From NCBI GenBank assembly GCA_016711705.1, contig JADJSK010000005.1:62001-126000 (forward strand): 64,000 bases of DNA. Direction: 5' to 3'. Of this stretch, positions 37,593 through 46,843 are shown one piece after another. The notes under the pieces were generated by a model, which made no database searches, was not told the origin of the DNA, and worked only from the letters and a program-made list of their open reading frames with translations. A program made the translations under genes and the position numbers. Every line of letters starts with the position of its first letter. The first letter of the stretch is position 1. This stretch comes from Candidatus Brachybacter algidus (GTDB taxonomy: Bacteria > Bacteroidota > Bacteroidia > Chitinophagales > Saprospiraceae).

Positions 37593-38633
37593 ATGGTACA
37601 AACAACGACATATACAGAAGGTGTCTTACCACATTTCATGAAAAAGATCCTTAACAGACTAGCCAATTATGACAGTCTTTCGCATGATGAAGCTTATGAT
37701 ACACTGCAGGGCATCACTAATGGACTCATCAATGAGGCGCAAACAATAGCTTTTATCTCCGCATTCGTAATGCGCAGGATAACTTTTGATGAGTTGAAAG
37801 GATTTAGAGAAGCATTATTGGATCAATGTCTCAAGATAAAACTAGATGGCCAGGAGGCTGCACTCGACATCGTGGGGACAGGAGGAGATGGCAAAAACAC
37901 CTTTAATATTTCAACCTTGACTTCCATCGTATTAGCAGCTTCGGGGCAAAAGGTAATAAAACATGGAAATTATGGCTCGACGTCTATAAGTGGTTCCTCC
38001 AATGTACTAGAATCATTTGGCTATAAATTTTCTAATCAGCAGGATGTTCTACAACGACAGTTAGATGAGGCTAATATTTGTTTTCTTCATGCTCCCCTCT
38101 TCCACCCTGCGATGAAAAATGTTGCAACTATCAGAAAAAACCTAGGAATAAGAACATTTTTCAATCTATTAGGGCCATTGACTAATCCTGTTCAGCCAGG
38201 TTACCAGGTTCTCGGCACGAATTCGCTGAGTATCGCCAGGATGTATCACTATTTGCTTCAGGATACAAAAAAAGATTACCTCATATTGCACAACATAGAT
38301 GGATATGATGAGATCTCTTTGACAGCAGAATGCAAGATTTATAGCAATAAAGAAGAAAAACTCCTTAACCCAAGATCTTTCGGCTTTAATAAAATAAAAC
38401 CGGAAGAAATATCTGGCGGAGAAACTGCTAACTCGGCTTCGCGTATCTTTATGGAAGTTTTGGAAAACAATGCTACAGCGGCACAGATTAATGTAGTTAT
38501 TGCTAATAGCGCCATTGCAATGCAATTAATTAATCATAAACTTTCTCTGTCTGACGCTGTAGAACTAAGCAGAGAATTAATTGAAAATGGTGCAGCACTT
38601 AATACCTTCAAAAAAATTATCAGTAATACTTAA
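37593..38633 (+). CDS. trpD: Anthranilate phosphoribosyltransferase
   Basis: Adds phosphoribose from PRPP to anthranilate. The PRPP loop GTGGDGKNTFNIST is at about 91-104, then HGNYGSTSISGSSNVLE, FLHAPLFHPAMKNVATIRK and LGIRTFFNLLGPLTNPVQPG. The first ATG at 37593 gives 346 residues. The family usually begins at a MKKILNRL-like segment, here the ATG at 37638 (331 residues), so the true start may be there. The spacing to trpG (1 bp) suggests coupling. Confidence 0.95.
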   Translation: MVQTTTYTEGVLPHFMKKILNRLANYDSLSHDEAYDTLQGITNGLINEAQTIAFISAFVMRRITFDELKGFREALLDQCLKIKLDGQEAALDIVGTGGDGKNTFNISTLTSIVLAASGQKVIKHGNYGSTSISGSSNVLESFGYKFSNQQDVLQRQLDEANICFLHAPLFHPAMKNVATIRKNLGIRTFFNLLGPLTNPVQPGYQVLGTNSLSIARMYHYLLQDTKKDYLILHNIDGYDEISLTAECKIYSNKEEKLLNPRSFGFNKIKPEEISGGETANSASRIFMEVLENNATAAQINVVIANSAIAMQLINHKLSLSDAVELSRELIENGAALNTFKKIISNT

Positions 38634-38645
38634 TATAGAAAAAAG

Positions 38646-40103
38646 ATGGTAAATCAATTAAATACGATCGTTGAGTCGAAAATTAAAGAAGTAAAAGAAA
38701 AAGAATTACATACACCAATGGACATTCTTGAGCAATTAGCCATGCAATCAGCTCCTGTAGTTTCAATGGTAAATTCACTTCAAGACCCATTAAAGACATC
38801 AATTATAGCAGAATTTAAAAGGAAGTCCCCTTCAAAGGGATTTCTGAATGAATTCGCGGATGTACTTGATATCATTCCCAAATATGCTTTGGCCCAGGCA
38901 AGCGGGATTAGCATTCTGACCGATGAAGAATTTTTCGGCGGTTCTGTAGAAGATCTTTTTTCAGCCAAAGTAGTTAATCCATTATGCCCTATGTTACGTA
39001 AGGATTTTATCATTGATCCTTATCAGATCATAGAGGCTAGAGCTATCGGTGCTGATGTCATCCTTTTGATCGCTTCAATTCTGGATAAAGATGAAATAAT
39101 TTCCTTTACTGAATTGGCCCATGCATTGGATATGGAAGTAATTTTGGAAATACATGATCAGTTAGAATTAAATAAATATCATGAATCGGTGGACATCATT
39201 GGCATTAATAACAGGGATCTTAAAACATTCAAAACGGACTTGAATACTTCATTGGAATTAATAAAGCTGCTTCCGAAACATAAACCATGTATTTCAGAGA
39301 GTGGAATTAGAAATGTACAGGATGCCAGAATGCTGCTTGATGCAGGTTTTACGGGACTCTTGATCGGGGAGTTGTTTATGAGTGAACCCGGATCCCGGGC
39401 TAGCTTTTTCCAGCTTTGTACAACAGCTGCACCAACAAAATTAAAATTTAAAAATGAGGATATGAATAGTGATAAGGAGAAAATTAAGATCAAGGTTTGT
39501 GGAATGACCTCAAAAGAAAATATAAAAAAGGTATTGGACATTGGCGTGGATATGATCGGTTTAATATTCGTCCCCACATCAAAAAGATTTTTAAAAGACA
39601 AGAAAGCTATCATTGATTTTGTTTCTCAAATAGTTCAAGTAAAGAAAGTTGGTGTTTTCGTCAACCCATCTGCTGCGCTAGTCTCAAAGCAAATAGATCA
39701 GTATAAGCTTGATTATATTCAGCTGCATGGCCAGGAAAGCGCTGATTTTTGTTCACTTTTTACAAATAAAGTTAAGGTGATCAAAGCTTTTGGAGTTGAT
39801 GAGTTCTTTGATTTTAAAATATTGGAAAAATATAAAACCTCTTGCGATTATATACTTTTCGATACATACAGTTTGCAGCAAGGCGGCAGTGGCAAACTGT
39901 TTGATTGGGAACTGTTAGACAATAAAAATATACCGTTGCCTTTTATCCTTTCTGGAGGAATCCATGCCGACCTTGACCAAAGGATCAGTCAATTGAGTTT
40001 ACCTCTTTTGTGGGGAATAGATATAAATAGTAGGTTCGAAACAAAGCCGGGAATGAAAAATATTGATAAAATTAAATCTTTCGTACATGCAATACACAGC
40101 TGA
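38646..40103 (+). CDS. trpCF: Fused indole-3-glycerol phosphate synthase / phosphoribosylanthranilate isomerase
   Basis: Carries two consecutive tryptophan steps in one 485-residue chain. The N-terminal TrpC barrel (about 1-255) has IIAEFKRKSPSKGFL, DEEFFGGSVEDL, LRKDFIIDPYQIIEARAIGA and SESGIRNVQDARMLL. The C-terminal TrpF barrel (about 280-485) begins KIKVCGMTSKENI with the catalytic Cys at 285, followed by IGLIFVPTSKRF, DYIQLHGQES and FDTYSLQQGGSGK with the catalytic Asp. The linker (about 258-278) contains an internal ATG. From memory most Bacteroidota keep these as two genes, so this fusion is notable. Confidence 0.95.
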   Translation: MVNQLNTIVESKIKEVKEKELHTPMDILEQLAMQSAPVVSMVNSLQDPLKTSIIAEFKRKSPSKGFLNEFADVLDIIPKYALAQASGISILTDEEFFGGSVEDLFSAKVVNPLCPMLRKDFIIDPYQIIEARAIGADVILLIASILDKDEIISFTELAHALDMEVILEIHDQLELNKYHESVDIIGINNRDLKTFKTDLNTSLELIKLLPKHKPCISESGIRNVQDARMLLDAGFTGLLIGELFMSEPGSRASFFQLCTTAAPTKLKFKNEDMNSDKEKIKIKVCGMTSKENIKKVLDIGVDMIGLIFVPTSKRFLKDKKAIIDFVSQIVQVKKVGVFVNPSAALVSKQIDQYKLDYIQLHGQESADFCSLFTNKVKVIKAFGVDEFFDFKILEKYKTSCDYILFDTYSLQQGGSGKLFDWELLDNKNIPLPFILSGGIHADLDQRISQLSLPLLWGIDINSRFETKPGMKNIDKIKSFVHAIHS

Positions 40104-41271
40104 TGTATTTGGATATTATGGCAACTTTGGCGGTGCATATATACCTGAAATATTACATCATAATATCGAAGAATTAAATCTTCATTTTGATCAATTAAAA
40201 AATGATGTTTCATTTAAAAATGATTTTGATGCATTACTAAAGGACTATGTAGGCAGGCCAAGTCCACTCTACTTAGCAACCAGACTTTCTGATCATTATA
40301 AAACTTCCATATTTCTAAAAAGAGAGGACTTGAATCATACAGGTTCTCACAAGATCAATAATACCATCGGTCAGGTACTTCTTGCCAAAAGGATGGGGAA
40401 AAGAAAGATCATCGCTGAGACCGGGGCTGGACAGCATGGAGTCGCTACAGCTACTGTCTGCGCACTTATGGATATGGAATGCACGGTATTCATGGGTGAA
40501 ACAGACATTGCAAGGCAGCAACCCAATGTAGATCGGATGAAGCTACTGGGAGCGAAAGTAATTCCTGCCACCAGTGGTAATAAAACACTGAAAGATGCCT
40601 GCAATGAAGCCATAAGGTACTGGATCAGCCATCCTTCTGATACGCACTACATTATTGGGTCTGTAGTTGGACCAGCACCTTATCCTGAGATGGTAATGCA
40701 TTTTCAGTCTGTCATAAGTGAAGAAATCAAAACCCAGCTTAAAGAGCAAACTGGTTCTGAACTTCCTGATACCGTGCTCGCTTGTGTAGGTGGTGGTTCA
40801 AATGCTGCCGGATCATTTGCTCATTTCCTTGATAATCCTTCAGTAGAATTAATTGGAATAGAGGCCGCAGGAATAGGAATAAATACTTTAGAACATGCTG
40901 CAACCATTGCCAAAGGTTCAATTGGAATCATCCACAGTGCCAAAACAATGCTTATACAGTCACAAGATGGTCAAATCATAGAACCATACAGCATATCAGC
41001 CGGTTTGGACTATCCAGGCATAGGACCTATTCACGCACACTTGAATGAAACCGGTCGTGCCAGATACGTCTCAGTTACCGATACGGAAGCACTGGATGCA
41101 GCATATTTATTAATGAAACTCGAAGGCATCATTCCAGCGTTGGAATCAGCTCATGCCATCGCCGCTCTTGAAAAACTTGAGCTAAATCCATCGAATAAAA
41201 TAGTATTATGTTTATCCGGCCGTGGGGACAAAGACCTCGCTGCTTTCATGGAACATGCTCCAAATAAATGA
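40087..41271 (+). CDS. trpB: Tryptophan synthase beta subunit
   Basis: Condenses indole and serine using PLP. The start is the ATG at 40087 (MQYTADVFGYYGNFGGAYIP), giving 394 residues; an upstream in-frame TTG is unlikely. PLP Lys is in HTGSHKINN (K89), the phosphate-binding loop is CVGGGSNAAG, and the segment ETGAGQHGVATATVCAL is typical of TrpB1. The start overlaps the end of trpCF by 17 bp in another frame. trpA begins 7 bp after its stop. Confidence 0.96.
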   Translation: MQYTADVFGYYGNFGGAYIPEILHHNIEELNLHFDQLKNDVSFKNDFDALLKDYVGRPSPLYLATRLSDHYKTSIFLKREDLNHTGSHKINNTIGQVLLAKRMGKRKIIAETGAGQHGVATATVCALMDMECTVFMGETDIARQQPNVDRMKLLGAKVIPATSGNKTLKDACNEAIRYWISHPSDTHYIIGSVVGPAPYPEMVMHFQSVISEEIKTQLKEQTGSELPDTVLACVGGGSNAAGSFAHFLDNPSVELIGIEAAGIGINTLEHAATIAKGSIGIIHSAKTMLIQSQDGQIIEPYSISAGLDYPGIGPIHAHLNETGRARYVSVTDTEALDAAYLLMKLEGIIPALESAHAIAALEKLELNPSNKIVLCLSGRGDKDLAAFMEHAPNK

Positions 41272-41278
41272 AATAATA

Positions 41279-42055
41279 ATGAATAGAATTGACTTACTTT
41301 TTGAAAAAAAAGACAATGGCATTTTGTCCATTTTTATGACGGCTGGATATCCTAATCTAGACGATACAGTCAGCATCATAGAAGCATTGTATGAAGCAGG
41401 GGTGGACATGATAGAGATAGGAATTCCATTTTCTGATCCAATAGCTGATGGTCCTGTCATACAACATAGCAGCATGGCAGCTTTAGCTAATGGGATGTCC
41501 ATCGATCTATTAATGGATCAATTAAAAGAAATCAGAACCAAAACAACACTGCCTCTTATCTTGATGGGGTATATCAATCCCGTGATGCAATTTGGTATTG
41601 AAAAATTTTGCAAGATGGCGGCAAATGTTGGTATAGATGGATTCATAATTCCTGATCTTCCGCTCATCGTCTTCGAAAGAGAATGGAAGCCAATTATTGC
41701 AAAACATGGACTTCACATGATCTTTTTAATTACACCTAACACTTCTCCCGAGCGTATTAAAGCAATAGATGAAGCAAGTGGAGGTTTTATTTATATGGTT
41801 ACAGCTCCGGGAACGACAGGAGGAGGACTAAAAAATGATGCAGATCAGCAGCAATATTTTGAAAGGGTAAATTCAATGAATTTACAACATCCTTTGATCG
41901 CAGGATTTGGTGTAAAAAACAAGGAAGACCTTGAGGTACTTGGCCATTATACTAGTGGAGCTATCGTTGGTAGTCATTTTGTAAATGCACTTTCTCAGGA
42001 TGGTGACTTGAAAAATAATGTAAATAAATGTATTAGTGAGCTGAGAAAAGGGTGA
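41279..42055 (+). CDS. trpA: Tryptophan synthase alpha subunit
   Basis: Cleaves indole-3-glycerol phosphate to indole, channelled to TrpB. The ATG at 41279 gives 258 residues, starting MNRIDLLFEKK; a longer frame upstream overlaps trpB and is less likely. Motifs: IFMTAGYPN, EIGIPFSDPIADGPVIQ with the catalytic Glu and Asp, GFIIPDLPL, APGTTGGG and LIAGFGVKNKED for the phosphate-binding end. Last gene of the operon. No strong terminator is seen directly after it. Confidence 0.95.
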   Translation: MNRIDLLFEKKDNGILSIFMTAGYPNLDDTVSIIEALYEAGVDMIEIGIPFSDPIADGPVIQHSSMAALANGMSIDLLMDQLKEIRTKTTLPLILMGYINPVMQFGIEKFCKMAANVGIDGFIIPDLPLIVFEREWKPIIAKHGLHMIFLITPNTSPERIKAIDEASGGFIYMVTAPGTTGGGLKNDADQQQYFERVNSMNLQHPLIAGFGVKNKEDLEVLGHYTSGAIVGSHFVNALSQDGDLKNNVNKCISELRKG

Positions 42056-42761
42056 TGGGCAAAGAATTATAAATGGTGAATTATAAATGATAAATGATGA
42101 GTGGTAATCACAAAGATTGATGTTTTAGGGAACGCAATTCTAAATTCTAATTTTTCGCTTATAATTATTTTATTTAGATGCAAATTAGGTAGATACAATT
42201 AACAAAAATTCGATTATACTTCCCCTCCGGTCGGAGGCTTGCCTGCGCATAGAGTCGTGGAGGCCAAAGGCGGGCTGGCGTATTAGATAATTAACAACTG
42301 AATTTTCTTTCTAATGAATAAATCCTAAAAGTATTACAATTACGAAATTAAAGGAAGAAATTAGAAGTCAGAATCTTGCCCGACAAAGCTTTAGCGGCGG
42401 CGGGTCAGAATAAGAAAAACTAATCTCGGTTTTACATCAGAACCATCTGCCCTTAGTCAAGTCTATTGACAAAAAAAAGATCTCACCCCGCCATTCGGCA
42501 CCCCTCAGCATGAGGGGAAGTATGGCCTTCGTTTCTGGAATAAACAATACTTTCGAAAATGGGAAGAATCTAGTTACAACTGTAGTTCAAAATATTATAA
42601 AAGGTATGATTATACTTCCCCTCCGGTCGGAGGGGTGCCAAAGGCGGGGTGGCGCATTAGAAAATTAATAATAATTTTTTAAAAAGCCAACCAGACCACA
42701 TAGTAATACTCCCAAATCTTTGCCCCATCTCACACCTCTCACATCTCACATCTCACATCAA
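42056..42761. other. 706-bp intergenic region, repeat rich
   Basis: No gene seen. It begins with ATAAATG words (42060-42110). It holds three members of the CCCCTCCGGTCGG hairpin family: 42214-42285 (plus, with an inserted segment), 42484-42522 (minus) and 42612-42660 (plus). The end, from about 42607, begins the segment duplicated at 43385. Confidence 0.75.
42612..42660 (+). repeat. Hairpin repeat family member (CTTCCCCTCCGGTCGGAGGGG)
   Basis: Perfect hairpin CCCCTCC-GG/TC-GGAGGGG followed by TGCCAAAGGCGGGGTGGCG. Four more members are at 28046-28080, 42214-42285, 42484-42522 and 43388-43458. Two carry inserted text in the loop or arm. Confidence 0.8.
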
Positions 42762-43268
42762 CTAGAACGTCAATGTCATCCCAAGTCCATTATCATGAGC
42801 ACCCACACTCAGGTAAGAGCTTTCTTTTCCGCTACAATATTTCCTAGATTTCAATTTGCCAATGATCATTAGAGGAATACCGCCACCCAGTGCCATTCCA
42901 CCAACTACCACACCTGACACTCCTGCTATCACCAATCCACCAATTTTGTTGCCACTTTTATCTTCATAATTATCACCTGCAGAAATAAATAGCATAGCAG
43001 TTCCTCCAACAAAGAAAATTGAACCGAAAATTGTCATAACAGCTCCTGCTGTATTCATCGATTTATAGGTTCTACATTTGTCTTTGGCTACTAAGTTTAG
43101 TTTCATATTAATGGGTAAAACTAAAGTTGTACTCGATTCTGAAAATTCATTGTTCAAAGAAGATGAATATGATTTATAATTAGTGGAAGAGGCTAATTCT
43201 TTTTGGCAAAATAAAGATATTGGAAAAAGAAATACTACGAAAAGAAGGGGGTTTGAATTATTTTTCAT
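42762..43268 (-). CDS. Hypothetical protein, paralogue of the 43545 gene
   Basis: 168 residues. Signal peptide (LLFVVFLFPISLFCQ, about 8-22), a polar segment, then two hydrophobic stretches (about 72-92 and 108-136) separated by a charged loop. A CSGKESSYLSVGAHDNG block at the C-terminus is almost identical to that of the neighbouring gene (CSGKESSYLSAGAQDNG), and the ends share GMxLTF. No family recognised. The two genes plus their downstream 150 bp form a duplicated unit of about 778 bp. Confidence 0.75.
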   Translation of the reverse strand: MKNNSNPLLFVVFLFPISLFCQKELASSTNYKSYSSSLNNEFSESSTTLVLPINMKLNLVAKDKCRTYKSMNTAGAVMTIFGSIFFVGGTAMLFISAGDNYEDKSGNKIGGLVIAGVSGVVVGGMALGGGIPLMIIGKLKSRKYCSGKESSYLSVGAHDNGLGMTLTF

Positions 43269-43387
43269 TTGTTATAATTTACATTTAAATTAAATATCAA
43301 TAAATATTAAACAATTTAGTAAGAATTTCTCAATTAGAAAAATAAACTTTATCTTTTCAAAATTTTAATTTTAGCAAAATTACGACT

Positions 43388-43458
43388 ATACTTCCCCTCC
43401 GGTCGGATGCTTGCCCGACTAATCAGGCGGGGGGGCCAAAGACTGGGTGGCGCATTAG
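43388..43458 (+). repeat. Hairpin repeat family member with inserted segment
   Basis: CTTCCCCTCCGGTCGGATGC is followed by TTGCCCGACTAATCAGGCGGG and then the family tail GGGTGGCGCATTAGAAAATT. This copy lies in the downstream flank of the second paralogue and matches the flank of the first from 42607. Confidence 0.75.
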
Positions 43459-43544
43459 AAAATTAATAATAATTAATTGAAAGCCACAACCAGACTTCAG
43501 AATAATACTCCCCAATCTTTGAGGCATTTCACATCTCACATCGA

Positions 43545-44063
43545 CTAAAACGTCAATTTCATCCCAACTCCATTATCCTGAGCACCAGCACTCAAGTAAG
43601 AGCTTTCTTTTCCGGAGCAGAATTTATTAGATTTTATATTTCCTATTATCAAAAGTGGAATACCCGCAGATAGACTCGCACCGCCCATCAAACTACATCC
43701 ATATCCTGCTATCAATCTGTTGAGATCAGTGTCATCACCATCATCTAATCCTAGAAGATTTTCTGTTTCAACTACACTTAAGATTAGAGCTATACCACCA
43801 GCCATTACAACAGAACCTGCAATAGTAAGTATAAGCCCTGTAGTTTTCATCCTCTTGTAAGTGATGCATTTATCTTTTGGAGCCTTCATTCCATAGTTGG
43901 TGCCCAACAAAATGTCTGGAGAAGTAGGTAATTCCATAAAGTGCAAATTGGCAGAATTTGAGAAATTTTTGTATTGAATATTACCTGAAATTTCATTTTG
44001 AGAAAAAGCGATAAATGGAAATACAAAAAAAATAAATAAAAATAGTTTCATTGAGTTTTTCAT
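43545..44063 (-). CDS. Hypothetical protein, paralogue of the 42762 gene
   Basis: 172 residues with a signal peptide (LFLFIFFVFPFIAFSQ) and two hydrophobic stretches (about 77-98 and 120-143). It shares DKCxTYKxMxT before the first stretch, GGxxLxxGIPLxIIGxxKSxKxCSGKESSYLS across the C-terminal half, and the final GMKLTF with the neighbour. Overall identity looks about 40 percent, highest at the C-terminus. Role unknown; likely the older or younger half of a tandem duplication. Confidence 0.75.
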   Translation of the reverse strand: MKNSMKLFLFIFFVFPFIAFSQNEISGNIQYKNFSNSANLHFMELPTSPDILLGTNYGMKAPKDKCITYKRMKTTGLILTIAGSVVMAGGIALILSVVETENLLGLDDGDDTDLNRLIAGYGCSLMGGASLSAGIPLLIIGNIKSNKFCSGKESSYLSAGAQDNGVGMKLTF

Positions 44064-44150
44064 GTTTTATTTGTTTGAATTTATAATTGATGTATTAAAA
44101 ATCATTTCTAAATAAAAGAAATCTTAAGGCTAAAGACTATTGTAAATATA

Positions 44151-46331
44151 CTAATTACTTATCTTAATAAATTTGCCAGTAAAGAGCTTATTTTCAGTAT
44201 TTTGGACTTTTACAAAATAAAGCCCGGCACTAAATTCCCCGACATTTATCTTATAAATTCCATTAGCTTGATTATTTAATTTTTGAATTACAATGATCTT
44301 ACCTTGACTATCCATGAAAGTCATTAAAGATGCATCGTTGAATGACTTGTCTAATACAACACTTACCTCATCAGATGTAGGATTAGGGAAAATTGCGTTT
44401 ATACTATTTTGAAGATTATCAGAACTTAATACAGGTGCACATTCAGCGCCAAAGGTTGCGGTACATCCTGTCACTGTATTAGTTATAGTTACTTCAAATG
44501 GCCCAGCAGATAGGCCGGCCGCAATCTTTCCTGTACTGCTATTGGTCCATAGATAAGTCAATGGATCTGATTCATCAAGTGGATTTATCACACCTATACA
44601 TGTGCTATCAATGGAGTTAACTTCCAATGTGGCCAGTATTGCCTCATGCGTTCTAAAATCTACGGACAACGTCTTAGGACAATATCTCGCTTCAGAATCA
44701 TTGAAGGATAATTCGAGTGGGCTCGCTGCAAAATTAAAAGCCATAATAACACTTTCATCATCTTCTGAGACCTTGGTAGCGAATGCTGGATTGTAATTTA
44801 ATTGGATATTAGAGTCAAAGTTTGATCCTTTCAAAATCTTCACTAAATGTCCAGCTTCCGAGCCAAAACATGGTAATTTTTCTGTATAACTAAATTCAAT
44901 ATCATTCTTCAGAAAAACTGCAGTTTGAGCTTCATCAGAAAAGCCATCAGCATTCTGTCCCGTCACCGTATAAAGGACGTCTGCGCCTGAGAATGTGTCA
45001 TTAATACTGATAGTTGGATTGGCAATAAAACTTTCAAAACCATCGCTTCCTACCCAATGATAGCTGTCAGCGCCAGTTGCTGACAGTTGAAATACATCTC
45101 CCGGGCAGACAAATTCCGCCGAAATAGAAGCATTAACTGTTGGAAGCGCACCACTTTTAATCCTTGCAGTGGCAAGCCAGCCTTCCCTTGAACCCATTAA
45201 CAATGCTGTGCCATTATTATTTAAATTTATGTCAAGACAAGTTGTAATGCTATTGCCATATTTGATTTTTACAATCCCATCCACCCCAAATTCAGGAACA
45301 AGCAACCCATCGATTGAAACTTTGGCTACAAAAAAATTCAGGTCAATACCCCCAACTACAAAAATTCTATTTTTAAAGATGCGAACAGAATTAATTGTAT
45401 TAAAATTACCTTGATAATTGATCAACGTTTTTCCCTGGTTACCAAATGAATTTACAGGACTTCCATCCGGGGTTAATTTTAGTAAAATAAGTGATTTCGG
45501 GCTGAATAATTCATTACCGCCTAACAATAAATTCCCATCATCCATTATCTGCATGCTCGATACTTTCAGATCTGCATATTGATTTGCTAATGAGAAAAAT
45601 TCTAAATCTTCCACTCCATATTGATTCATTTTGCGCAGTTGCTGAATTCCTGTTGTAAACTAAATATCATTGTGCGAAGTAATAGTTGAATAAACTTTAA
45701 AGTCTCCCGAAACTGGAAATTCAAGTTTCCCGCCCACACCAAAACTAGGATCCCATTCACCGGCATCATCCAATTTTAAACAAACAATCTTATTTTTTGT
45801 CCTGGCAAAAACTACGTATGTACGGTCGAATAACCGGACCATAGAACTTACATAGTCATCACTTCCAAGGTCTCTAACCACCTCACTGTGGATACCGAAA
45901 TTATCAACAGGAGTGCCGTCTACTTCAAATTGTTTTAAAAACAAATTACCATTTCGACCTCCTGCGATCACAAACCTACTGGCATATCCAGCTGTAGAAG
46001 CAATGGCACATTTAAGATTAAAATTTTGTTGAGTTTCACTCAAAGGCATTTGTTTCTCACTAACCAAATAATCATTCTTGAATGTACTCACCGGCAACCA
46101 CATTTTCCCCTCATCGTCTTTAGAAATAATATTCCCTAGCAATAGAAAACTTTCTTCACTTTGTGGCAACTTTGTTATCTCCTCAATGGAATATAAATAA
46201 GGATGGAAATCAGCATAATTTTGTTTTCCATAATTTCCGTATGTGCTGTCTATTTGACCATTCTGGGCAGAAGTAATCACAGCAGAACAAAAGATCAAAA
46301 AACAGATAATAGTTGTAGAAATATTATTCAT
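44151..46331 (-). pseudogene. T9SS-secreted delta-60 repeat protein interrupted by one in-frame amber codon
   Basis: Signal peptide (about 8-22), then delta-60-like repeats (VDNFGIHSEVV, DPSFGVGGKLEFPV, NSFGNQGKTLINY, PEFGVDGIVKIKYG), Ig-like segments and a type IX secretion C-terminal domain with the FPNPTSDEVSV motif and final KFIKISN. A TAG occurs at 45660-45662; the same frame continues without another stop for about 500 residues, and the text around it (SHNDI-stop-FTTGIQQL) reads smoothly if the codon encodes Tyr. It is either a nonsense mutation or a single-base error. With the stop, the product lacks its secretion signal and would not leave the cell by T9SS. Confidence 0.85.
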
Positions 46332-46843
46332 CTAACATCATTTAATAAAATTCTAAGCAATCAATTCTTTCGAAATTGCGAAACAGCGCTCAATTTGGGA
46401 ATAAAGATAGAATTTTTATTATATGTAGCATGTATTTAAAGCATATATATCGATTATTCTTTATTTGTAATAATAGCAATATGAAAGAAATGTGTTGAAA
46501 ATGGAGGAGCTTGCCTGCCAAAGCCAAAGTGGCGGTATGATGAGAAGGTGAGGAAGTGATAAGGTGAGGAGGAATTATTCACAAACAGTCTTTATGAATA
46601 AGAGCATCTCGTTTCCAAAACGAAGCCATCAGCTATCAGCCAGTAGCAATTAGCGATAAGCGAGAAAGTGAGCTGACAAAAGCATATCAAATAGATAAAT
46701 TTAGCCTTAAGGAATAAATTAATTTCCCTGCCTTGTATAATTTGCCAGATAATTTGCCAGGTAAATTCAAAGTAATTTCCGTGCTGTCCATGAACTTTGA
46801 CGGGAAAAATTCTGATTTCTAATTTCTAATTTTTAATTTTTTA
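46332..46843. other. 512-bp intergenic region
   Basis: No gene seen. GTGAGGAAGTGATAAGGTG words at about 46545-46570 echo the 9-bp array at 25187. CAGCTATCAGCCAGTAG words lie at about 46630. TTTCTAATTTCTAATTTTT words lie at 46809-46840. Confidence 0.5.

Noticed and set aside
44151..46331. Two independent genes rather than one interrupted gene
   Set aside because: Both parts are in the same frame, separated by a single TAG, and only together do they have signal peptide plus T9SS domain.
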